Assembly: GCF_026151205.1 (NCBI RefSeq)
Contig: NC_087073.1
Span: 6,035,001 to 6,099,000, forward strand
Length of the DNA: 64,000 nucleotides
Source: Bolinopsis microptera
Lineage: Eukaryota; Ctenophora; Tentaculata; Lobata; Bolinopsidae
Direction of reading: 5' to 3'
How positions within the stretch are numbered: position 1 is the stretch's first letter; every line of letters starts with the position of its first letter. The translations under genes and the position numbers were made by a program. This document shows positions 11,346 to 24,600 of the stretch, piece by piece. Under the pieces are notes generated by a model, which worked only from the letters and a program-made list of their open reading frames with translations, ran no database searches and was not told where the DNA came from.

Positions 11346-12371
11346 GATGTGCAGATCATTCAAAATACACGCATCTTATTTTTTTCCTTATATTTTAATA
11401 ATTTTATAGACTTAAAATTCAACATTTTATAGACTTAAGAAGTAGCAGGGAGTGGTGCGGTGAAGAAGTGCAAGTTAGCTGTGAAACTTAATAGTGATCT
11501 ATTATTCATTAGTCTCATTGCTACACTTGGTCTAGCCCGCGCTGAAAAGAAAAACCTCAAATTTCAAATAAATTCAGTAATCTTGAGTCTGGTAATTTAA
11601 TGCACTAGAAATTTTGTGATTTCACCGCGATGAGTGTTAACACAGTGATTAGTGGTGGGGTTCATTGATAACGAAAACCCTAATTGTTTATTGCGTGAGG
11701 GAGGCGATGAAACCCACCATGCACTCGGTGTTAGCTTCGATAAGGGGGAGTTTTGGAGCTGAAGGTTTCACTGTACCTAGTAGAGAGGTGACAGGTGAAG
11801 AGGTGACAGGTTTACGGTCTGTTTTTGTCTGATGGTGTCTGAATGTCTCGTTTTATGGTTCTCTCCCCGTGTGCTTAGTAAACTAGGGGGATGGCAGTCA
11901 AGGCACTAGACGCTTTCTTCTCCCGGGTCTCAGGTAACAGCCCCTCTAGCTGAATCTAAAGTATAAAAAATAGACGCGAAGCTGTATTCAAAACTGTCAC
12001 TGTTGAAGGTCCTTGCTGAAAGGATGGCATCGAGTTGAAACACCTGTATGTGATATCGATAATGATCATATATCCCGATATATCCATTATTCAAGTAGCG
12101 GTAGTAATGAAAATTCCTCGACCTGGTATATTAATATACTGTATAAGTACTACGGATGCTAACATTGGTAAATGGGCCATAATTCATAGTGATAAAAGAT
12201 CAGGGTATTCAACATTAACTCCGCTGGCGCCATTCAGTGGCGTAATGACTACAGATGTTGCCAACAACGAGAATCCGGATATATCATTACATTTTTCTAT
12301 TTCTGACGTACTGCGTCCCTTCAATACATCTTGAGTTTTATCAAATGCACTTCTAGCATAAATTTATATGA

Positions 12372-12421
<50 letters not shown>

Positions 12422-15284
12422 TGAGTTATCAGGCGACCTCTGGCTGTACTGCTAGTTTATCCGGTTACAAAACAATTGGTAAGAGATTCAGATAATAAAT
12501 GTAATATTCAATCATTTAAAATCCCATGAATTCTGCCAGAATCGAGACTGCATACCCTGCTACATAACTACATGAATATATCCACACTGTATCCTCTCCA
12601 TCACTACTCTCCACGACCTTTAAACCGACAACACACAGTCGCAGGTAGTCTAGGCGAATCGATTCCTTACATCGTCTCTCACTAATAAATATCGAGAACA
12701 CTTATAACTCACACTCGGTCGGGAATATCCCCGCTTGTTAGACTCTGCCACACGTTTGTCTGGCAGGTCAATTCACACCCTCCCTCGGAGACTACGGTCA
12801 TGCTCCGCTAGACGACACGACCCACATCAAAATTAGTGTTCTGGGTAAATTTATCCAGCTTCTCCAGATGCAGGGGGGTTAAAATTTAGCAGCCAGCGTT
12901 AATTTGGGCATGCTTCACGTTTTATGAATGCCGATTTCGATTAACTTCTACGGAAACATTCTGACATTATATTCCCATAAAAAGATGCGCATTTGTGTGG
13001 ATCTGGAGCGTCACGTCTAGATGCGAGCCTGCTCTGCTGCAGCTTCACTCGGATTGCATTATTAACAGCCGTCAGATAGGCCACCGTAGGGTTGTTGACA
13101 CGTTTCGGTTGACAAGTTGAGAAACTGGTTACCAGGACAACAGTGTTATAATGAGAATATCTGGTTGTGAAATGCAGATCTTCACAGGATGAGGGTGAAA
13201 TGTACCATTTGTGGTGGTTAGATGTGACTTTAATGAACACCATGTTACATGTGTTAGCGCGGGCCATAAAATTCTCAGCAAAAAGTTTTGGGTTTTCACA
13301 TCTTCTTGATGTATGAGTTCGCTTTTGCCGTCACCAGTTATTTAGCTCAAATTAGGTCAAATTTATGCTCTGTTTGTATCATTATGATGGATCAACCAAA
13401 ACCAATTTATAGGCAGTTCTAAACTACGGATAATGGAGGGACTTGCTTTACTCTTACACACATTACCTAACAGTGTTAAATTAGGATAAAAGGACAATAA
13501 TGAAACTTAAATGGATCTGGCAAAAGAAGGTGTTATTGTGTCAATAACACAGTCTCGCAGTACGACTGCCCTATTATCATTATATATCAATCAAGATCAT
13601 GAAACTAAAACTAGTTATCTAGAAATTATAACTAGTTCTACTTCTAGACAACGGCTGATGATCAGTGGACGCAAATTTAGCCGAATCAACACCCAATCAA
13701 TCAAAATCCAATTTAAAGTTCCACTTTTGTCGCTTTACCTGATTTATTATAAGTCCCAGCGGAACTAACGAACACAGACACTGTGCTCATTAGTTCATTG
13801 CTACATAACGGCTCATCACGGCAGGACTACATGATGGCAACAAAGTTCCATTATCTATCATGTTACCATTGTGTCCTACTACTCCTACTAACGAGTCATT
13901 CAGTCATCTGTCATGATTTAAATTGTTATGATAGTCACACTATTATAATGGTAATTTCCTTAATAGCGGTTGTACTGGTGAGTGCAAGGGTGGGTACTTG
14001 TCTTAATGATGATTTGGGTTGGCCCATTCTTCTAACTTGAGACAGGGAGACTGAGAGGCTGAATGCTCCTCATTAATGGCACCAGTCAGTGTTCCAGAAA
14101 ATTAGAAATCTTTTGTACTCAATTATCAGAACTTCAACTAGTGAGGAGCCAATGCCCTGTACCAATTATAAATTCACTGCGTTACAACTCCGTGTATCTT
14201 TGCGGCTTTAGATATAATGATTGACACCGAAATGATTGGTCTAAATTATTCTCATAATTATCTCAAAGTAAACGTTAGAGTGCAGTGCCCGACACAAGCC
14301 AAAAGGAAGATTGCCGAAGAACCCGAAGACAAAAGAAAGAAGAAGAAAGACCGAAGGTGGGTGTAACGCGGACTTGCCGACTAAAAATTTGACTGGCAGT
14401 TAGGGAGAAGCAAGAATCTTGCAGCCCTTACTCCTGTCCAATGTCAAGAGTCAATCACCAATAAAACTTTGTACCTGGTTCTTTGAGAACAATTTTTACA
14501 GGTTTGACCCCTTGAAATAGAAACAAGACATATTAGAATTCTTCTAATTCCGTTTATATCTCGGTAAATGACTAGCTTGAGTACCGAAGCCTCATCACCG
14601 GCCACATCACTATCATTATGCACCCAAATCCCGTCGTTAAGCCAGACTCCGAAAAGCTGCCAAGAACCCGGCCAGGTCCCTCGAAAACCATCGCACGGGT
14701 CACGGCTAATGGAATCTCGTTCACAGCCCCCCAGATAACTAGGATGGACGTCTGGGTTAACAGATAAAGTTCTTTGTTCCACATAGCACTGACAAGTGCA
14801 TATTACAGACGCTCCACCGTCACTTCATTTCACCACGTAGAACGCTTAAAAAGCCTTGAGAATTATGAATTATTTGAATACATAAAAAGACAGCATTCGT
14901 CGCGGTGGACTGATGACAATTTTAGACACGGTATTTGTTCTATCAGTGACATTGATTTTGGACGAATCAAAATTTGGGGAGACTTGTCGTAGAGATAAAA
15001 TTTTACGATGAAGTAACTGTAACGGTGACTGTCTTGTTTTCGCTTCATAGTCTAAATACTGTTAGCTGTACATTATGAGCTTATGAGTTGTGTCCTGCGG
15101 ATGAATTAGACGTAAACTGTGGCGATTCTGGGGCTACCACCACCAAAATTTCAAAGACTGAAGACTGCAAATAAAGCACAAAGTTAATTGACTAAGTACC
15201 TTGAGAGTAGAATCATGATTTTGGAGCTAAGATTTTGAGTATCCAGTTCCGAAAGGCAGCTGACAGTAGGCCGTGTCCGCAGGT
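11346..15284. other. No gene supported
   Basis: Several ORFs of 60-112 codons occur on both strands; none shows a recognisable domain. The minus-strand ORF at 14572-14784 has a hydrophobic start and could be an exon, but nothing around it supports that. A (GA)n tract lies at 12375-12419. Confidence 0.4.
12375..12419. repeat. (GA)n microsatellite
   Basis: About 22 uninterrupted GA dinucleotides. Confidence 0.98.
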
Positions 15285-15483
15285 TCAGACCAGTCTAGAC
15301 TGTACAGACACTTATAATTCAACGGGCTGCTCCAATCGTAATTAATCGTCTCGCCCCACGTGATCCCATCACGTGATGAGACACGTGATGTCTAACGCCT
15401 CAGTGGTCTGAGAGCTGGACTGATCACGCGCGCGCGCCGCACCAACCAGACACCTTCAAATCGTCACGCGGCGCGCACACGTG
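15285..15483 (+). promoter_or_regulatory. Candidate Smad-responsive promoter of the I-Smad gene
   Basis: The perfect eight-base palindrome GTCTAGAC, the classic Smad3/Smad4 binding element, lies at 15293-15300, about 310 bases before the start codon of the inhibitory Smad gene. It is flanked by CAGAC at 15286-15290 and CAGACA at 15305-15310, so three Smad half-site groups fall in 25 bases. Four CACGTG E-boxes follow at 15357, 15370, 15382 and 15478. In vertebrates the SMAD7 promoter carries the same GTCTAGAC palindrome and is induced by TGF-beta as negative feedback. I recall E-box factors cooperating with Smads there, but cannot check. Function here is inference from sequence and position. 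No TATA box was found. Confidence 0.6.
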
Positions 15484-15609
15484 ACATATAACTGTTCAAT
15501 GACAACGCTGTCTGTTGCAATGGACAGCGCGCTCTTCCCTTCCATTCTCTTGCAGTTCTTTCGTGATTTGTATCGATTTACTAAATGTTCCAATGAACAG
15601 CGCGGGTTT

Positions 15610-18600
15610 ATGTTTAGAACCAGAAAATCGACTTTGATCAAAAAGTTGCTGTCGCTTCAAGAATCGTCAGCCAAAAACACCTACGATCCAACATCTCAAG
15701 TAAGATTTTACGCTACTTGCTTACGTTCAATGCGTTTCAACACTTGCATTGCCACTCGTTCATTTGCATATGCCAGCTGTAGCTCAGGGATAAAGACTTG
15801 CAAATGGATTGTTAAGACTTTGTTGCAGATCTCCTCGAGCAATGACTTTGGATATGCCTCTTGGAAACCGTGCCGAAATTTTGAAGTGTCTAGGAAATTT
15901 GTTTTTCGAAATTCGATGCCAATCTCTGTTTAAGCTGATCAAATTAGAAACTTTTACGTTCAGTCAATTTCTTCTTGCCGACCAGTACAGAATTTGATTC
16001 CCTTAAATCGCCATGAACTCGAGCAGGTCGCTAGTTTATATTACCACGTTTGCTAATGCTATTATGTGTTAGAGAGAGAATTGCTGCTGCCCTGCGAATG
16101 AACTTTCTATCGGCCTCCTTTGACAGAAAATACCGCCTGACCGGCGGGCAGTTCTACGCTACTCACTGTTACACACTATTGATTTACTGTAATTGCAAGC
16201 TCGGCCGCGGACTCAGTTACATATCACTATATAATAAAACGACTGTATAATATACACTGAGAATTTAATATATTTGTATTCCTTTAAGTTCTGTCTTGTC
16301 AAGTACACGGATTTTCTTTACCAACGCATACATGCCTGATTTATTCAGCAAAACTGACATTGACATTTTCATATGTACCAGATTACAATGCTCAATTTCT
16401 TGTACCATGAGCTCCTAACGTTCTCATCAGAGTCCTGTAGTTTACTGGATAAATATATCCGCTCCGACTGCCTCCTTGCAAGAGACAACATATCACCCTC
16501 TAGTTATCATCGTCCACATATTTAAGTACAATTATATGTTACGGTATGTGTATAGTTAATGGGCTAATCACAGTTCGTACCACAACATGCCAAGTACTGA
16601 ACCGCTATACTGTAACTCCAACTCTAGACTGCTGGCTGAAGAGTCCAGGCTCCAGACGCTGGACCTGACTCCGACTGAAACTCGATCTCTGCTCTCATCA
16701 CTACACGACCTGCTCCGTGTACACAAGTCTGTCTCCTTGTATAACAGCCCTTCTCAAAAATGTACACGTTATAATCGAGATCCGATCAGCGGTTTGCAAT
16801 AGACAGGTTCCTGATCTCTGGCAGGCTGCTTTCACTGGCCATAATACGTGACAGGCTCTCTGCTCTGTTTAGTAATTAGTATATTCTGTGATAAAGCCAT
16901 GTAAATGTTTAGAATACGCACTAAGATAAGGTAATTGTACTATGTCTACTGCAAGGTCTAGAAAGTCGGCATAAATGTGGCAGATATATCCGGTCCTAAA
17001 GGACATGTGATAATCCAACAGGGAGCCAGTTTCTGACCACATAATTTGTATTCAATGTGTACGTCTAAGTGCTAATAATTATTGGCTCGATCTAGAATAT
17101 TTTTTGTCTGCTGGCCCAGTCTCGATTGGAAGGATTTCAAGGGTTCTGTAGGCTTGTATGCGCTGCAGAAAGGTGCTGTCATGATGCGTGCACTGAACCC
17201 GGGACATTTATTTTCAGACCAAATTCTTGAAAACTTCCATATAGATAAGATTTAAACCAATTCTGAGGAACCCTCTCACGCTCATAGTTCCACGACACTG
17301 GCGTGTATTGTGCCAGGTACAATAGTTGCATGTATGCGATATGTGTTGTAGTGGTAGTGGTGTACCTAACAGAGAGGGACAGAGCCCCGGTGGTGATGAG
17401 AGGCTGAGGATCTGGAGCGTGTCTAAGTGTATTGAGTGTTAATATGCCCTGTCAGGACCTCTCCGACGGGGGGACCTTATAATCTGGCCCGGTTGTTACT
17501 GGAGACTGAGCTGCGTTCGCTGCTCTAGTTATGCGAGACATATGACCGGAGGCCGGGTATGAATAGTTGGGTCATTAGTCCCCCCAAATCTAATTCTCGA
17601 TCTAACTTGCTGAGTACCGAGCAGGCCCGGCTCCATCTGGTTGTCCGGGTTACACCCACGTGTACTCCGCACACCTACTCGACAATTTCACGTGTTGTTC
17701 ACACTCGAACTTCCCTTCCCCCTACATTCTGACAGTCACAAGTGTTATAACCGGTCGCATTAACTGGACTGTGAGTCGAGAGCCGGCGCCACACTAGCCG
17801 CCGGCTCATTTCCGAGACAGTTCCAGGGTGCCCACCAGGCTCGGCTTGCCGGATGGTCGGCGAGCACTTCTGCAGCTTTCTGTTTAAAACGAGGAGGTCG
17901 ACCCGTAAATTGCAATATCCGGAGAGAAGAATAAAAGGGGCGCCTGTGGTCGGCAGTCCACTACAGAATAAAGTCTAGGCTAACAGTCCTAGTCTAAGAG
18001 TCAATGACTTATACTCGCTGATAACGATAAACTCCCGAGATTACATATCAATATCCGATCCTAGATTGTTAGTCGCGATGTGAAGTTATACCTTGGAATG
18101 CATAAAACAAAACATGGACCCCCACTACACAGGTGTGTCTGTTCAAGAAAAAGGAAGATTTCACTCACGTTTTTGGGTCTCCCATCCCGACCCAAGATGT
18201 GTATCTGTGTGCCATCACAGTTCCAGCCACCAGCTGCTCAACATTAGACCTCCATTAAGCCACAGTAATCCCTACTCAAAGCGGGCCAGGTGTTGTACTG
18301 CCCGTATCCCTCTTGTTCTAGAGTCGGAACCTTGTTTGAGTCTCAGTGCACGGTAAATTAGGTGACTGCTATAATTGAGGGCTCATTAGGCTGCTGACCA
18401 GGCTGACCTGTACTCTTTATTCATCTCCAGTACCAACCAGGTACCATGTTCCACCATACATCAGGCTGACCTGTACTCTTTATTCATCTCCAGTACCAAC
18501 CAGGTACCATGTTCCACCATACATCAGTGGTAGACTGGTTTGTGGGTGTGTGTGTGTGTGTGTGTGTACCTGCTCACTTTACCCACCCGGGCACCTCTCA

Positions 18601-21600
18601 ATACTCAACTAATTGAATTTTACTTGAGTGATAACAATTACAAGACCACAGACCCATTTATACTGATTGGGAGAGAGCTACCTCCCATTCTCCAATTACT
18701 CATCATTGTTACACGTGTGGATAACAATAGTAGTACTCAGGTACCTGGTATCCACGTGAACTAACCCGGGGAGTACTGCTCTTTGAAGTTCCGTGTCCTG
18801 TTTCCAGATACGTATCTACTGAATGTATTCAACTGGCCGGTTCCCGATACCATCATTACCCGGCGTCGGACAGGCGGGTGACTGTGCAACCTCCCTATTA
18901 GTGTGTGTGTAATATTCATCACCTTTTCTAGTGTGTATACTTCCACCATATTTGAGTCTGAAACTCGAGGCAGGCAAATGTAGACTGTGAATGGGGAGTT
19001 GTGATTGGTTTTCAGTTAAATTGCGGTCTGCTCATTGGTCTATTGAGGGAGCACAATTGAGTGGGTATAATGTTGCTTCAACTATGAGATAATCACGTGG
19101 CCCGCCCTATATCTAAATTCTTACACTATTCCCACTGTGTGCAATGAGGCATGGCGATTCATACTGTTGTTCCAGGCGGTGTGACGTCATAATACCATTT
19201 GCTGTTCTGCCCTGTCACGTGGTATGTGACCTGTCACGTGGTATGTGACCCCAACAATCGGCACATCTTGTCCAGCTACCGGATGACCCTGCTCACGAGA
19301 AGACCAGAAGATTTACCGCTTCTCTTTTCTGGATCGCCTTTAATTAAAGTAGGAGACATTCATTTATCATTTTAAGGATGAGTTTGAATGAGGCTGGCTA
19401 AATTGGGCCTTCTAGCGAATTCCTGGGAGTGTGAAAGCTGTGAAGCGTTGCTACACAGTAACCGACTCGTACAGACTCTCTCTACCTTTCAAATTCAGTC
19501 GTAATTCGTGTAAATTTTACATAAAATAGGATATGCGGGGTGTCCCTTGCCGGGAGCACATCTGAGAAGGTTCCAAAAACACGGACGTGTCAACTCGTTC
19601 TCTTTTTCTGGTGAGGTAGAGGAATTGAAATAGTCGGGGAGCGTATAATTTGCAGTGTTACATTTTGTCATTATATTTCACATACAGGGTAATTAGGAAG
19701 GGGTATGAGTGTTTTGAGACCCAAGTTAAAAAGTTGGCGGCTGCCAGAAAGCCCCAGAGAAAACACACTTTTCACCGTGCATATCTCTCCGCACAGCTAT
19801 CTAGATAAAGAAGCATGTAAGCTGGTAGTTTTGTACAGGTATTCATGAATATGATATAATATTCAATTATCTGGCCTGGTCTCTGTTTAAGAACACTAGA
19901 ATGATTGTTGTGCATGCAATTGAATCTATGTTCTGAGTGTAAGTGTGGTGGTGGAGTGAGATGTGTTCTGCGGTTAGTCCTTATCCTTGCTCAGTGGTTC
20001 AGCAGCTTTATCCTGCAGGCTAATATCTCGGCCTGCTCACGCTAGAATGAGCTCCAGAACTCCATGAGGATCTCTATTATGAGGCTCCATTAGGGGGGAT
20101 ACGCTCAGCTGGAGTTGCTGGCAACTGTACAATTACAAACTCTATATTAACTTTAATCACTGTTTAAACTATAGCGGCGTAGTAGCTAAACAGTGAACAT
20201 GGATCTACTGTGCCGCATACTTTACATCTACATTTATTCATCTGTGGTCTATACAGTTTACAAGTACAGCTATTTCGACGAATGGCATCTCCTGAAATTA
20301 GGGTCAACAAGACGTTTTTAAATCAACATCCTAGTCTGGTCCCTCTTATTGACTGATGATGGGACCACAGATCCATCTCAGCCAGCTCGGTCTATGATAG
20401 GGGGCGTTTAAACGGTCCCCCAGGTGTTTGTGCAGCTGTCGCCCTACTTTCTGATCTGATAAGCTCTAGATTCTAGAACACGTCGATCTAGCCTCCCTCC
20501 CTCCCTCCCTTCCTCCCTTCCTAGTGCAGTGCTAAAACATAGCTCACCCTGTCCTGGAATGTTTGCTCTCTAATTACAGTAATACGATTACTGAATTTTG
20601 CAGTCTCGCTTTTGAAGAAGCAATAAAGCATTGCGAGTGAGTCTGGTCAGGTTGAACGGGAAGGGAGAGAGCGGCCCACTTTGCGACTTGTTCTTCAGAG
20701 GGAGGCCCGTAAATTAGGAAGGCAGTATATCTGACTGGTATTGAGACTGTTGTTGAGGGTATGTAAACCTGATGCAGTGGGGAGCTGTCAGCCTGCATGC
20801 AAGGTGGACTATTATTATACTAGTAGTACGTTGTAAAGCTGGTGGTGTAATAACTGCAGGTTTGAAACAGTGTGGTTTCTGTGGAATTCTATTCACATTT
20901 ACACCTGGCATATCTCCCTGCTGGACAGAATAATAGAGTCTACAGTCTCCATCTGCTGGTGGAAGTAAGGGAGAAGTCTCCTATCACAGGGTGATGTAGC
21001 CGGCCACCCCCGTGTTTTGTTTCTATTTCTGCTCCAACTGGCGTCGTGCAGCTGTATCCTGTGTATGTATTATAATACGTGTGAGTTTTAAAGTTGGTGT
21101 GTCGTGACAACTAGAAGTTGATGGAGGTTGATGGGCCGACAACTCCCTGGTAACCGATAGTGCTGTTAGCTCACTGCAAATACAGGGTAAAAATTGTCCA
21201 ATTGAAGCTATTAAATAACATAGTTGTATATCCACCTAAGTTTGCAATATTAAGCACAATAATCTGGTGGATGCCAATTGCCAAGTAATTGAATTGGTCC
21301 CTGTTTTAACTTGTAGCATTTGGTCTAATTTTGCACCGAGAGAAGCACTGACTAATATAGCCCTCACACTTTACCGCTACAAAGCCTCACAGACCAGTGC
21401 CCCTAAGATTTCCTGTCATAATTGTTGAAAGCCAAGGTGGGCGGCTGCCACCCTCAATTTGCCTCCCCCCGCTGCCTCAGCTCAGTACCAACAGACCGTA
21501 CAAAGAGTTTCTCTGTTCTCAGCAGCCAGTGTGATGTTGATAATGTTTCCGTGTTTCCCTTCACACCGCCAATTCCGGGGCCTTTAAACACCGTCTAGTG

Positions 21601-24600
21601 CAGGTTCACAGTGTCACCTCCTGGGAACACTATCACATGACCCCTAAACCGAGTCATCTGACCCATGAACCTGGTCATCTGACCCATGAACCTGGACACG
21701 TGGCTCCTAAACTCGGTCTCCAGGACCCCTAAACTCGGTCTCCAGGACCCGTTCTAGGAAACCTATAAAAAGCTCGTTGTAACAGATCGTTCCACCTATC
21801 TGCTCCCCCAGATCAATAACTCCAAGCGGTGCCACATCCCCCAGTCTACCACAGGTTGGAGCTCCATTGTTATCTCCGTATCTCCGTCTCAGGTATGAAC
21901 CCCGTACATGGCTACAATCCAGTTACCATAGCAACACTCTCGTACATTGCACGGCAGAAACAACCCACCGTAGTTCATGATCACAAGACTAGACCCTCAA
22001 ATTGGCACTGTTCCCCCGGTCTCCCTATCTCCCACAATATGTGTGTGTACAACTGAGGCGTGTGGTGGTGTCCCACTTAGTTAGGTCACCAGAGGAACAG
22101 TAAGTGTTCAGCTGGTAGAGATACCGTGCTTTTAACGAGCTTCTCGTCTATTTGTACACACACATTTGGGCCCCTCTCTCACATCACACATCACACATCA
22201 CACAAATAGACCCAGATCAGTTAGTTCCGGTTTGTGGTCACCTCCAGACCTCCGTCCCAATCAATCACATCAAGCTTCACCTCTTCTCATTCCCATTTTC
22301 TAATTTGCTCCCCGAGCAGCTTCATCCCACTTCTGACACCTTCAAATTAGATATAATCACAGCCTCTCGGTCTGACCTCTCTAATAAAATCTGAAATAAG
22401 TAGGACTTCTGACCAGAGCTGAGGGCTTGCCAACAATTGTGAGTGTTCATTGGAAGTATATTAGGTGTGTTGATATGACCCGGTACAGAGAGAGAGAGAG
22501 AGAGACCCGGTACACATATTCACACTGTCTCAGTGTTGTGATTTGATCTTAAACCGAGTCTAATTAGAAGGCTCCACGTCATCTACTCAAAATTCTTCAA
22601 ATTATATCTGAAAATTTACAAAATTTTCTTTTAAATTCATCGGGTAGGTGGAGCTGGCTGCAGTCCCCGGAACATGCTAGTTCCCACCTAAGTACGCTGA
22701 GTACTCCCCGGCCGCTCATTAGCCTTCTTAACCAGCGGTACCCGGCACAGTCAACACAACACGCTTCTCCTGTTGTTACCCCGGTAAAAGTCTGGCTGCG
22801 AATTACTTTCACTCAGATAAGACTGAGTTTAGATTGGCGTGAAGACGGCTAACCGTCAATGTGCGCTGCACAGTGCTAGGCTCCGTTTAAAACTGGTTAA
22901 CTTCAAAGGGTTGGATTCGGGTAAGTTTATGAATTGGATTCAGAATTGGGAGCTTTTGCATAAATCTGTGAAAAGGATGACACGTACGTTGGTCATTAGT
23001 CCCCGTTAATCTTTGATTAGCAGCCCAATAAATTAATTTGACAGCCAGACTTGGTTGATCGAGCGAAATGGTATGTCAATCAGATGATAATCAGATGATA
23101 ATCTATGCAATTCCTTTCTAATTTAATTCCGCGAGCTATATCAGACTTTTCATTGCATCTAATTAACAACGAGACACTGAATCAGCTAAAATATTGATTA
23201 AGTCATGTTCCGTTGAAAGATTAATTTGTAACATTACCCTTTAATATAGAAGACCCACTTCAGGGCCAATGTAATAAAATTCCACACGAATTTATTGAAA
23301 TTAAGCTTATCGTACATCTACTTAGAAGAAGAAATTTTTGCAACTTCTTAATTCATCGACTAAACCTCGATCTGAGAAGCACTTGAGCTGACACGGACAC
23401 TCATTATTTTAATTTAACCTCCATTCACATTCCATCATCCATGTCAATTTTCCTGTCTCTGCTAAAGCTGAACAACTACTGCTTCCAGACAGCTGCTAGA
23501 CAACATTAGACACTATCAGACAAAACAACAGGAGCATGATGGCACGTATATGTACTCATCAAACCCTCCTACTGAGCTGAGTGTTGGATATTTAGCCGGA
23601 TATTCTTGCAGATATAGCTACGAATTACGGTATTGCCTTCAAAAGTCGGTCACGTCCAAACCTCAAAATTCATTGTGGGAAGGCCGTACTTGTAATACTA
23701 TCAGTGGTAGGTTGAAAACATCGCCCCCCCAACTGGTTAGAAGAAGATCGACAGTTAGCGAAAACCGGGCAACACTGATCCGACTAGCTGGGCGTAGTGA
23801 TATTACCCCAGACTTATCTTGCTAATGATATTATTCAGCTGTACAATGACTCCGTGTGTGTTAGTCACGTGACGTGTTCTACACATCAGTCTCGACTACC
23901 TTTGTGGTTATCTCATTCCCCTCGCTCACCGGCCTTCCCCTCGCCCGGAAAATATTCAGCATAACTCCAAAGAGAGATCTTTGTGAGGCGGTCTAGCCTG
24001 AGCTCTCCTTTAGTACACCCATCCCTACCTCGTCGCCGCTACCTTCTCTCCTAACTACATTGTCTTTTCAAAACCCCCGTCTTTCTAGAACACTTAGGAA
24101 CAAGTTATATAACGATATGTTAACGGTCTGTGTTTATAACGAGGTTAAACTGTGCTCCTACTGCTGCAGATGTTTTCCCGTAGTCTGTAGTGGCGAGGAG
24201 GAGTCTTCACAAGATGTTGTGTCTACCCTCTTTAACAGGGCGGAGGAGTATCAAGATAGGGTTACGAGCAAGGAGGAGGAGGGGGTTAATTCTTCTTTAC
24301 AGACTAGGAAATGTGTGCTAGACTCTCTAGTACACACATTGTACTTCATCACACTGTCTGTAGTGTTAGTACTGTCTGTGTATGAGCTCTGTGTTGCAGT
24401 AGTCGGGTGTGAACTCACCAGGAACTGTAGTCCCCAAATGTTGACATGTCCGGTCTTGTTATGACTTGCCGCGCCCCAGGGCCTTGTCTGGTCGGATGGG
24501 CCTTGTCGTGTAAATTGTGGGGCTTGGGGATAAGGCTTGTCTCCCTCCATTGAGGAATATATCTAGGTGAAGATCTAGTAACTCCTCTCCTTCTCTCCCT

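Noticed and set aside
12035-13267. ORFs of 99-108 codons before the I-Smad gene
   Set aside because: No domain, no conserved splice signals, composition like surrounding non-coding DNA.
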